DNA of 6,565 nt from Gammaproteobacteria bacterium (GCA_947377625.1 CANCGR010000154.1:1-6565); one strand, 5' to 3'; counted from the first letter of the stretch, positions 1 to 6,364 are shown. Notes: generated by a model from the sequence alone, not told the origin. Numbers and translations: made by a program.

Positions 1-66
1 GAACGGGTTATGACCAACCCGAAGGGCTTCCGCTGATCTGTCGATTTTCCCGGCACTGCTTGCACC

Positions 67-94
67 GGTTAGCTCCATCCTGCGATGGAGAACC
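67..94. repeat. Inverted repeat / hairpin with 7-bp perfect core
   Basis: CTCCATC (73-79) and GATGGAG (84-90) are perfectly complementary around a CTGC loop. The pairing continues outward as GGTT (67-70) with AACC (91-94) past a two-base AG bulge, giving 11 pairs in all. No T-run follows on either strand, so this is not a standard intrinsic terminator. It may be a transcript-end structure or part of a structured RNA. Confidence 0.6.
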
Positions 95-106
95 CCTGTC
101 CTCGTC

Positions 107-134
107 AGCTTTGGCTCGTGACTACGCCAAAGCT
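107..134. repeat. Perfect 9-bp inverted repeat
   Basis: AGCTTTGGC (107-115) and GCCAAAGCT (126-134) are exact reverse complements separated by 10 nt. The repeat lies 12 nt from the hairpin at 67-94, so the two would form adjacent stem-loops in a transcript of either strand. No T-run follows. The function is not known; the perfect arms make chance less likely but do not show a role. Confidence 0.6.
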
Positions 135-195
135 CATGCGCTGTGTTTCCCGTATGTTGGTTTGGGATTGTGCTGGTGAGTCACCTCCTGCAATT

Positions 196-239
196 AAAAA
201 ACCAGACTCAGGATAAGCCCGCGTAATCAGGCTGTCCAG
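196..239 (-). terminator. Possible intrinsic terminator of the receptor transcript
   Basis: Read on the minus strand, a TTTTTT run (196-201) follows directly after a segment in which CTGGAC (239-234) can pair with GTCTGG (207-202, with two G-U pairs), enclosing a small AGCC/GGCT helix. The stem is imperfect and interrupted by an 8-nt bulge, so the call rests mainly on the T-run and its place 35-80 nt after the receptor stop codon. A separate small hairpin sits at 242-266 without a T-run. Confidence 0.3.
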
Positions 240-241
240 CG

Positions 242-266
242 TGTGACTCTTGTTCGCAAGCTCACA
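242..266 (-). repeat. Small hairpin just after the receptor stop codon
   Basis: TGTGA (242-246) pairs with TCACA (262-266), and inside that CTTG (249-252) pairs with CAAG (257-260) around a TTCG tetraloop (plus-strand reading; CGAA in the receptor transcript). It lies 7 nt beyond the receptor stop. It could protect the 3' end of the mRNA or contribute to termination together with the T-run at 196-201. Confidence 0.4.
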
Positions 267-273
267 GCGTGAC

Positions 274-2772
274 TTACATCCCAATGCGATAACGCAGCCC
301 CAACCAGGCCGTGCGCGGTGCCGCTGGCGCAAAGAACGTGGAATGTTGCAGCGGACGCTCGCCATTGGCATTGGCCGGGAACGGACGTGCCTGGAAGTTG
401 CCGGCAGCGGTCAACGCCGTTGGCGCCAACTGGGCAGCAGTGTTGTAGTCACGATCAAACACATTGTTCACTTGCAAGCTTACGGTGAGCTGCGCCAGTG
501 GTTGCCAATCAGCACCAATGTTGAACACTGCATAACCGCTGGTGCGGCCCGCACCCAGATAATAAAGACCATCAGGTTGGTGCGCGTTGTTTTCATTGCC
601 GCGTGCATAGGAACCTTCCACTACCGACATATCGGCATTCACGGAAAATTGTTTGGCGAGTGGCAGCTGTGCAAACAACTTGAGCTGCTGACGCGGAATC
701 AGCGGCATCTTTTTGCCTGCGCCAATCGCAATCTCGCCATCAACACCGGGCAAGCCAGCGGTGGCAGAAGCATTGGTGCTATTGGAACTGCCATTGAGAA
801 TTTCTGCGCTGCGATAGGTGGCGTCTGTAAATGTGTAGTTGGCGCCCAGCGTCATGCCACGTATTTCTGCACTGATGCCAGCTTCCACACCTTGGCGGCG
901 GGTGTGGCCAAAATTCCTGAAATAGCCAAAGCCCATCGCGTCATCGGCAACAAACAAAATATCGTCATGGCTGTCGGTGCGGTAAAGACCGAGGTTCCAG
1001 CTCAACACGCCATTGCGGCGAATGCCGGCTTCGGTGGTGGTGGCTACCACTTGGTTCAGGTGCGGATCGCCCGACATGGCATTCGGCAATTTGCAGGGGC
1101 GAGCCGGATCAGCGCAACCAAGCTCAATCGCCGAAGGTGCGCGGCTGCCCTGATTGGCGCCGGCATAAACCGTGAGGCCTTGGGCCAACTGATGCGTGAG
1201 TCCCACGGCCGGATTGAGGCGATGGAATTGATGATCACCATCGAGCGAACCGGTGCCGCCGCCTGGCTTGAGCTGATCGCGATTTTCGACTTCGGTGTAG
1301 TTGTAACGGCCTGACAGCGTCAGTTGCGTGTTGGCGGCCAGCGCAAGCGTATCGGTCATAAACACGCTCCACGTGCGTGTATAAGCCTTCAGGTTGACTC
1401 TGATGTCGTAAGGAGCCCCGTCGATATTGCCGGCATGCTGACCATCAGCAATCGCACCCACGGTCGTCACGCCGCGCTCGGCAGTCAGATAACCCAGCTC
1501 GCGGCTTTGCGTGAAATCTGCTTTGCTCTTGTCAAAGGCCGCACCGACAACAAACAGATTGTTGCGACTCATGAAATCATCACTGGATGACAGCTGCAGA
1601 TTAAGCCCGGAGTTGGTCTGTTTGGTATCCGTCATGTTGACAAGGCCGGTGCATTTTTCACCCGGCTCATCATTGAGCAACTTCTGCGCGATGCAACGCC
1701 ATTTTGGAAATGGTGTATTGGCCGCGTTTTCACCGGAAGTCGGGAAACCGGAATAACCGGCTGCAGCCAGCGCAGCACGTTCGGCGGCACCGGGTTGATA
1801 GACAGCTTGATCCAGCGCGTCGTCATTGACGTCGCCGTTGAAAGTATCGGTATCGATCTTGCGCCGGTAGGCATTGCCGGCCAGCGTCCAGCTGCTGTTC
1901 AACTGACGGCTGGCGACCAGGTTGGTCAGTAGTCCGTGGTTATCGGTGATGTCAGGTTTGGAGTAGACACTGTGGCGATCTGCAGCCAGCAACCGGAATT
2001 CCTGCGTGCCATTGCCGTTGAGATTGTTGTTGGCGAAAGCAACGGTCAGGCTCACATCGTTGAGTTCATCCTTGTACCCCAGCTTGCCGAGCACTTGCCT
2101 GACTTCGCTGCCGGATTCAACACGCCAGCCATCCTCGCTGTAACGGTTGCCGGTGAGATACCAGTGCACACCGCTGCTGTTACTGCCGCCATGTTCAAAT
2201 TCGAATGCCTTGCGTTGATACTGGCCGCCTGACACTTGTGCTGTAGTGCCGGGATTGTGCAAACCGTCTTTGGTCTGCACGTTGAGCGCGCCACCGAGAG
2301 TGTTGAGGCCGAACAAGGGATTGGAACCCGGCATTAATGTGAGAGAGGCAATGGCAGTGCTCGGAATCAAATCCCAGCTCACCACATCACCAAAGGGCTG
2401 GTTCAGCCGCACGCCATCCATGTAGACCGACATGCCCTGCGCCGTGCCCAGCAACGGCGATGCAGAGAAGCCACGAAAATTCACATCCGGCTGGAATGGA
2501 TTGTTCTGTATGTCGTTGACGTTCACGCTGCCCAGCATGCGGTTCATGTAAGCACCGATGCTGCTGGCATGACTGCTCGCCAGCTCTTCGGCGCTGACAG
2601 TTTGCACGTTGGCAGCCACCTGTTGCAGCGCCATGCTTTGGCCAGGCACAGGCGTAACCACAATGACTTCCAACGGCGCATTCTGTGCAAATGAATATGC
2701 GCTGAAAAAACCAAGCGCAGAACTGCCCAAGGCAATTCGCACAGCGCGAGCAAGAATGGAACTTTGGAACAT
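274..2772 (-). CDS. TonB-dependent outer-membrane receptor
   Basis: Energy-dependent importer of a scarce ligand across the outer membrane, driven by TonB-ExbBD. In this 832-residue reading, residues 1-29 form a signal peptide ending in YSFA before QN, residues 34-41 (LEVIVVTP) resemble a TonB box, and roughly 44-168 form the plug, with FRGF (99-102), YMDGVRLNQPFGDV from 117 and a GLNTLGGALNVQT stretch near 155-167. The rest is a 22-strand-type barrel with the late NNVFDRDY motif (769-776). Two closely spaced Cys pairs (360/375 and 553/560, the latter in a CADPARPC motif) probably form disulfides in extracellular loops. The longer frame has an ATG at 2805, but that ATG lies within the putative -10 region shared with the RR1 promoter; 2772 gives a normal leader and an AAGG 11 nt upstream. 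The length is normal for the family. The substrate is not identifiable: siderophore, cofactor and organic ligand remain possible. Confidence 0.93.
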   Translation of the reverse strand: MFQSSILARAVRIALGSSALGFFSAYSFAQNAPLEVIVVTPVPGQSMALQQVAANVQTVSAEELASSHASSIGAYMNRMLGSVNVNDIQNNPFQPDVNFRGFSASPLLGTAQGMSVYMDGVRLNQPFGDVVSWDLIPSTAIASLTLMPGSNPLFGLNTLGGALNVQTKDGLHNPGTTAQVSGGQYQRKAFEFEHGGSNSSGVHWYLTGNRYSEDGWRVESGSEVRQVLGKLGYKDELNDVSLTVAFANNNLNGNGTQEFRLLAADRHSVYSKPDITDNHGLLTNLVASRQLNSSWTLAGNAYRRKIDTDTFNGDVNDDALDQAVYQPGAAERAALAAAGYSGFPTSGENAANTPFPKWRCIAQKLLNDEPGEKCTGLVNMTDTKQTNSGLNLQLSSSDDFMSRNNLFVVGAAFDKSKADFTQSRELGYLTAERGVTTVGAIADGQHAGNIDGAPYDIRVNLKAYTRTWSVFMTDTLALAANTQLTLSGRYNYTEVENRDQLKPGGGTGSLDGDHQFHRLNPAVGLTHQLAQGLTVYAGANQGSRAPSAIELGCADPARPCKLPNAMSGDPHLNQVVATTTEAGIRRNGVLSWNLGLYRTDSHDDILFVADDAMGFGYFRNFGHTRRQGVEAGISAEIRGMTLGANYTFTDATYRSAEILNGSSNSTNASATAGLPGVDGEIAIGAGKKMPLIPRQQLKLFAQLPLAKQFSVNADMSVVEGSYARGNENNAHQPDGLYYLGAGRTSGYAVFNIGADWQPLAQLTVSLQVNNVFDRDYNTAAQLAPTALTAAGNFQARPFPANANGERPLQHSTFFAPAAPRTAWLGLRYRIGM

Positions 2773-2803
2773 GGAAATAAACGCCTTCGGAAAAACTTGC
2801 CGC

Positions 2804-2860
2804 ATGCTAATGACGTGCCGCGTTGCAAAACAGGGAAACTATCACGCGGCTGCGGGAAAA
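2804..2860 (-). promoter_or_regulatory. Putative regulated promoter and operator of the TonB receptor
   Basis: A 30-nt block (2831-2860, plus strand beginning CAGGGAAACTATC and ending CGGGAAAA) matches the block upstream of RR1 at 25 of 30 positions. It is followed, toward the gene, by an identical TAGCAT (2809-2804, minus strand) at the same distance as in the RR1 copy. TAGCAT matches the -10 consensus at four of six positions; a 17-nt spacer places a weak TGTTTT at the -35 site (2827-2832). The block therefore covers about -35 to -63, the normal place for an activator. It contains an inverted repeat (2842-2857) with one mismatch. The ATG at 2772 follows 31 nt after TAGCAT. The inferred activator is RR1 and/or RR2. 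Confidence 0.5.
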
Positions 2861-2909
2861 AATCCTGTGCACTGCACTATCCCTGCTTCTTCCCTATTCC
2901 TGCTGCCAA

Positions 2910-3557
2910 CTAAAGTGGCGCCAGACCTTTGCTGATCGCCAGGCGCACCAACTCAGCAGTGCTGGTGACGTGCAACTTCTCCCTGATCACCGTCAAATTA
3001 TTGGCGACGGTTTTGTTGCTGAGTGAAAGCTCCCTGCCAATGGCTTCAACGCTGTGAGCTTCTGCAAACAAGCAAAGTATCTGGAACTCGCGTGATGACA
3101 GCGCAGCCAAGCCGATGGAGTCAGTGACAGGTTCAGCAGAGAGCATGTTCTGCAACAGTTCCGCATCGATGTATTTCTGGCCTTGGGCAATTCGGCGCAC
3201 GGCCCGCACCAGATATTCAGGCGAGCTGTTCTTGCTGATATAACCGGCAGCCCCTGCTTGCATGACTTGCTCAATCAACTGCCGGGTTTCATGCATCGTG
3301 CACACCAGCACACGGCAGCCAGGCCATTGCTTGTGCAAGCTGTCCAGCACTTGCCGTCCGCCCATGCCGGGCATGCTGAGGTCGAGAATGACTACGTCAG
3401 GTTTGAATTCAGAATAGCTTCTGAGCGCGTCCTCACCATTGGCAGCTTCGGCTACCACGTAGATATCGGGCAAGTTGTCGACCAGAAAACGGTAACCGGC
3501 GCGGGTTACCGCATGGTCGTCCACCAGCATCACACTGATTGGCGCTGCTATGCTCAT
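2910..3557 (-). CDS. NarL/FixJ-type response regulator RR1
   Basis: Cytoplasmic transcription factor of 215 residues, the usual length for this family. The receiver (about 6-125) has the acidic pair D13-D14, the phospho-acceptor D59 in VVILDLSMPG, T87 and K109, so all key residues are present. A linker (about 126-152) leads to a LuxR-type helix-turn-helix (153-212) with the recognition segment SNKTVANNLTVI. It is a paralogue of the neighbouring RR2: about 85% identical over the first 112 residues and about 72% over the HTH, while the linker has diverged. It starts at an ATG with GAGA 7 nt upstream. It has its own 102-nt upstream region with a composite promoter also found before the receptor, so it is probably transcribed separately or additionally to the FAH-kinase-RR2 operon. 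The kinase at 4321-5664 is the likely phosphodonor. Confidence 0.95.
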   Translation of the reverse strand: MSIAAPISVMLVDDHAVTRAGYRFLVDNLPDIYVVAEAANGEDALRSYSEFKPDVVILDLSMPGMGGRQVLDSLHKQWPGCRVLVCTMHETRQLIEQVMQAGAAGYISKNSSPEYLVRAVRRIAQGQKYIDAELLQNMLSAEPVTDSIGLAALSSREFQILCLFAEAHSVEAIGRELSLSNKTVANNLTVIREKLHVTSTAELVRLAISKGLAPL

Positions 3558-3589
3558 GCACTTGTCTCTTGATTTGCAAGTTCACTGGC

Positions 3590-3646
3590 ATGCTAAACAC
3601 AGACCCAAACGCGCAACAGGGAGACTATCCCGGTGCTCCGGGAAAA
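3590..3646 (-). promoter_or_regulatory. Putative regulated promoter and operator of RR1
   Basis: This is the sister copy of the element before the receptor. The 30-nt block occupies 3617-3646 and TAGCAT occupies 3595-3590 on the minus strand, with TGTTGC as a weak -35 (3613-3618) and a 17-nt spacer. The RR1 ATG follows 32 nt after TAGCAT. Here the inverted repeat is perfect: TCCCGG (3628-3633), loop TGCT, CCGGGA (3638-3643). A second dyad, GGGA-5-TCCC, lies at 3619-3631 and overlaps its edge. The 20 nt between block and TAGCAT motif are not conserved between copies, which argues for selection on the motifs and not for simple recent duplication. Confidence 0.5.
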
Positions 3647-3659
3647 TTTCACACGCAAC

Positions 3660-4319
3660 TCAGGCTTGGCCCCAGATCGATGCCAACCCGTTGCTGATGG
3701 CCAGGCGCACCAGTTCAGTAGTGCTGCCTACCTGCAGTTTTTCCTTGATGACAGTGAGGTAGTTGGCCACTGTCTTGTTGCTGATCGCCAGCTCATTGGC
3801 GATGTCGTCGATGCTGTAGGCTTCGGCAAACAGGCACAGCACCTGCAGCTCACGCGCAGACAACGAGGCAATGCCCGACAGCTCCTTGCTGCCATCGGCT
3901 GCACGTGCCGGTTTGGCGACTTCTGCATCCATGTAAGTACTGCCGCTGGCGATTTGTCTTACTGCCGTTACCAGCGCTTGTGGCGAGCTGTTCTTGCTGA
4001 TGTAGCCGGCGGCGCCTGCCTGCATCACGTGGTCAATCAGCGCTTTGGTTTCATGCATCGTGCACACGAGCACCCGGCAGTCGGGCCATTGTTTGCGCAA
4101 CGTGGTGAGCACCTGGCGTCCGCCCATGCCGGGCATGCTGAGATCGAGAATGACGACATCGGGTTTGATCTGTGCATAGAACTTGAGTGCATCTTCGCCA
4201 TTGGCCGCCTCGGCCACCACGCTGATGTCGGGCAGGTTGTCGACCAGAAAGCGGTAGCCGGCGCGGGTTACTGCATGGTCATCCACCAGCATGACTTTGA
4301 TTGGAGCGGCATCGGCCAT
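3660..4319 (-). CDS. NarL/FixJ-type response regulator RR2
   Basis: Cytoplasmic response regulator of 219 residues from the start chosen here. The receiver has D13-D14, phospho-acceptor D59, T87 and K109; the LuxR-type HTH covers about 153-212 with recognition segment SNKTVANYLTVI, almost the same as in RR1. A GTG at 4331 would give a protein four residues longer, overlapping the kinase, but ATG at 4319 is preferred: it aligns residue-for-residue with the RR1 start (MADAAPIKVML against MSIAAPISVML) and has AGGGTGA (4334-4328) 8 nt upstream. That site lies at the end of the kinase gene and the ATG begins 1 nt after the kinase TAA, so translation is probably coupled and the pair is cognate. Its C-terminus ends in IWGQA, longer than in RR1. 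It probably acts on the shared operators before RR1 and the receptor. Confidence 0.95.
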   Translation of the reverse strand: MADAAPIKVMLVDDHAVTRAGYRFLVDNLPDISVVAEAANGEDALKFYAQIKPDVVILDLSMPGMGGRQVLTTLRKQWPDCRVLVCTMHETKALIDHVMQAGAAGYISKNSSPQALVTAVRQIASGSTYMDAEVAKPARAADGSKELSGIASLSARELQVLCLFAEAYSIDDIANELAISNKTVANYLTVIKEKLQVGSTTELVRLAISNGLASIWGQA

Positions 4320-4320
4320 G

Positions 4321-5664
4321 TTAGCTATCACCCTGACTGTCTTTTACGCGTGGAAATACCATATTAAGTTTTAAGCCAATACCAGGCCGCGTGAACAACG
4401 AAAGCTTGCCGCCCAGCGCCTGACAACGATCACGCAAGCCGCTCAAGCCCCGTCCCTGCTTCTGCAGCTGCTGATCAAAACCGCAGCCATCATCACTGAT
4501 CATGATCTGAAAATTCTGGGCCGCCTGCATCACTATCTCGGCGCGTGTGGCATGGGCATGAGTAGCAATATTGGTGAGGGCTTCCTGCAAAATGCGAAAG
4601 ACATGGATCTGCTGTTCAAGTGGCACTTCTGAAAACGCCGGCGCCACTATCAACTCACAGCGGCAACCACTGTGATTGTCGTTCCACTCGCGCACCATCT
4701 GGCGCACTGCCGCCACCAGCCCCAGCTCATCGAGCAGCGCAGGACGCAAGCGACCCAGCATGGTACGCACTTGATTGCTCATGGTCGTGGCTATTACGAA
4801 GATTTTTTCTGCGCCCACACCCAGCGTTGCATCGCGATTGCGGGTCTGCTCCTGCAACGACCATGAAATGGCCTTGATTGCACTCAGTGACTGGCCCATT
4901 TCATCGTGCAGATCATGCGCCAGATTACGACGCTCGGCTTCCTGGATCTGCAACGACATCAGCGCCAGACGTTCATTGTCGGCCTTGCTCGCAAGCAACA
5001 CTGACTTGAGCTGATTGAGCTGGTCGGTAATCGTGCGCAACTCCGGCAAGCCGGCCATTGGCAATTGCCCGGTGAAATCGCCCTGCTCAGCCAGCACCAG
5101 CGAATCGACGATCTGTCGTATCGGTGCCAGCCAATGACCAAGTGTCACATAGAGCACGCCATTGATGCCGAACAACAGCAACAACAACACAGCCAGAAAA
5201 TCACGGCTTTCATGCCAGGCCTCACCAATTTCGGCAGTTGCGTTGCTGCGAATCACCACCGAGTCATTGCTGTCTTCGGCTATCGGATGCCTGCGCTCTA
5301 CTTCCGGCACTTGCACCAGGCTTACAAACCACGCTGGCGCAGTCTGCTCGGACGGCTGCGTGCCCAAGGTGAGTATCTGTTCAGACGACCCGAGGATGCG
5401 AATATCCAGATGACGTACTGCTTCAATCCTGCCCAAACGTCTTTGCATGTCGGCCCGTTCGAGTGGCTCCAGCCGGCCGGACTCCATCGGTAACATGCTG
5501 TCGAGCAAATGCCAGGCAAGATCTGTAGCGGCAACCAGCTCATCACTGACGCGCTTGCGGGCCTGCATGACTTGATAACCAATGCCCAGCAGCATGCCAG
5601 CCACCATCAACAAGCTGCACATAATGATCAGCCGCTTACGCAGGCTCATGCCACGACTTCTCAT
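4321..5664 (-). CDS. Membrane sensor histidine kinase, HisKA_3 (NarX/MoxY-like)
   Basis: Inner-membrane sensor kinase of 447 residues. Transmembrane segments lie at about 12-30 and 156-175, enclosing a periplasmic region of about 120 residues; a HAMP domain follows (about 176-228), then HisKA_3 with ERRNLAHDLHDEMGQSL (likely phospho-acceptor H253 in the LHD motif), and a HATPase domain with N-box EALTN (361-365), DDGCGF (391-396) and GRGLSGLRDR (404-413). All catalytic motifs are intact. The N-terminal layout, a helix followed by QARKRVSDELVAA, recalls the LapD/MoxY-type sensor region; that similarity is from memory and moderate. Its ATG overlaps the FAH TGA as ATGA, which supports this start; an ATG at 5649 (MSLRKR) with GAGAAG 7 nt upstream is an alternative. 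It is the likely kinase for RR2, directly downstream, and for RR1. The stimulus is unknown. Confidence 0.95.
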   Translation of the reverse strand: MRSRGMSLRKRLIIMCSLLMVAGMLLGIGYQVMQARKRVSDELVAATDLAWHLLDSMLPMESGRLEPLERADMQRRLGRIEAVRHLDIRILGSSEQILTLGTQPSEQTAPAWFVSLVQVPEVERRHPIAEDSNDSVVIRSNATAEIGEAWHESRDFLAVLLLLLFGINGVLYVTLGHWLAPIRQIVDSLVLAEQGDFTGQLPMAGLPELRTITDQLNQLKSVLLASKADNERLALMSLQIQEAERRNLAHDLHDEMGQSLSAIKAISWSLQEQTRNRDATLGVGAEKIFVIATTMSNQVRTMLGRLRPALLDELGLVAAVRQMVREWNDNHSGCRCELIVAPAFSEVPLEQQIHVFRILQEALTNIATHAHATRAEIVMQAAQNFQIMISDDGCGFDQQLQKQGRGLSGLRDRCQALGGKLSLFTRPGIGLKLNMVFPRVKDSQGDS

Positions 5665-6350
5665 GATGCAGTAATCATCACCTCAAGTTTGGGCAAGCGG
5701 TCTATGCGCAGCTCTATGCGATCACCCGCCACCACCGGACCTACGCCGGCAGGCGTGCCGGTGAAGATGAGATCGCCGGCTTGCAGCGTGTAGAGTTTTG
5801 ACAACTCACTGATCACTTCATTGTTCTTCCAGATCAGGTCGCCAAAATCAGCATCCTGCCGCAGTTGGCCGTTGACCCATAGCTTGATTGAACCATTGGC
5901 AAAGTGCCCGCACTCAGCCACTGGCACGATGGGTGAAATCGGCGCCGAACAATCAAAGGCTTTGCCGGTATCCCAAGGATGGCCAACAGTGGCAGCCGCC
6001 AATTGCAGATCACGGCGCGTCATATCAAGCCCGGCGGCATAACCATAGACATGCAGCAAGGCATCATTAGCCGCAATGTTCGCGCCGCCCTTGCCAATCG
6101 CTATCACCAGCTCGCCTTCATAATGCAGTTTGCCGGTGCCGGGCGGATACGGCATGCGGCCATCGGTAACCACCGCATCCGACGGCTTCATGAAAAAACA
6201 CACCGCATCGCGCGAGGCCTCAGAGCCCATTTCGCGGATATGCGCTGCATAGTTTTTGCCTACGCAATAAATGCGATTGACCGGAAACAAAGTATCCAGC
6301 CCACTGATGGCAACGGCCGGTTGTGAACGGCCCGGGAAAATGTAGGTCAT
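5661..6350 (-). CDS. FAH-superfamily hydrolase, fumarylpyruvate/acylpyruvate hydrolase-like
   Basis: Cytoplasmic metal-dependent enzyme of 229 residues, full length for the small single-domain members of the family. The fold's metal ligands are visible as E78 and E80 in HYEGELVIAIG and D109 in GLDMTRRDLQ. NYAAHIREM supplies the His-Glu pair (H37, E40) known as catalytic in FAHD1-type enzymes. K130 lies in WDTGKAFD and the substrate-side loop FTGTPAGVGP spans 196-205. Family members cleave C-C bonds in beta-diketo acids such as fumarylpyruvate (gentisate pathway) or acylpyruvates; some act on oxaloacetate (decarboxylase or tautomerase). No other catabolic gene is visible, so the substrate is open. 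It is first in an operon with the kinase (4-nt ATGA overlap). The ATG has AAGGTGG (6366-6360) 9 nt upstream. Confidence 0.93.
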   Translation of the reverse strand: MTYIFPGRSQPAVAISGLDTLFPVNRIYCVGKNYAAHIREMGSEASRDAVCFFMKPSDAVVTDGRMPYPPGTGKLHYEGELVIAIGKGGANIAANDALLHVYGYAAGLDMTRRDLQLAAATVGHPWDTGKAFDCSAPISPIVPVAECGHFANGSIKLWVNGQLRQDADFGDLIWKNNEVISELSKLYTLQAGDLIFTGTPAGVGPVVAGDRIELRIDRLPKLEVMITAS

Positions 6351-6364
6351 GGCTCAATCCCACC

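Larger units (their letters stand above)
1..273. other. Left-edge intergenic region with several inverted repeats, no convincing gene
   Basis: This stretch lies downstream of the receptor stop codon and holds no gene I can support. Frame 1 of the plus strand gives 11 codons ending at a TGA at 34-36, which could be the tail of a convergent gene entering from the left, but a perfect 6-bp inverted repeat (4-21) lies in the same bases and the fragment is too short to judge. Plus-strand frame 3 stays open to 179 but reads as a Cys/His/Leu-rich, non-protein-like string. The notable content is structural: inverted repeats at 4-21, 67-94, 107-134 and 242-266, and an 11-nt odd palindrome at 175-185. 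This fits a structured intergenic region between two convergent transcripts, or part of an RNA element cut by the window edge. Confidence 0.5.

Noticed and set aside
1..36. C-terminal tail of a plus-strand gene (11 codons then TGA)
   Set aside because: Too short to assess, and it overlaps a perfect 6-bp inverted repeat at 4-21. Possible but not supportable from this window.
181..188. TCACCTCC, like the 3' end of 16S rRNA (anti-Shine-Dalgarno)
   Set aside because: Flanking bases do not match 16S rRNA. Read on the minus strand it is a strong ribosome-binding sequence, but no start codon follows at a usable distance.
250..1314. 354-codon open frame on the plus strand
   Set aside because: It lies wholly antisense to the receptor barrel except for its first codons, has no sensible domain or ribosome-binding context, and its composition mirrors the opposite-strand codons.
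3628..3643. Hairpin after RR2 as an intrinsic terminator
   Set aside because: No T-run follows the stem in the RR2 direction, and the same element recurs before the receptor at a different distance from the RR1 stop; a promoter/operator role explains both copies better.
4329..4331. GTG start for RR2 (four residues longer)
   Set aside because: No usable ribosome-binding spacing, and the ATG at 4319 aligns exactly with the RR1 start and has AGGGTGA 8 nt upstream.
3633..4367. 244-codon open frame on the plus strand
   Set aside because: It is antisense to RR2, and a similar shadow frame occurs opposite RR1. The two resemble each other only because the true genes are paralogues.
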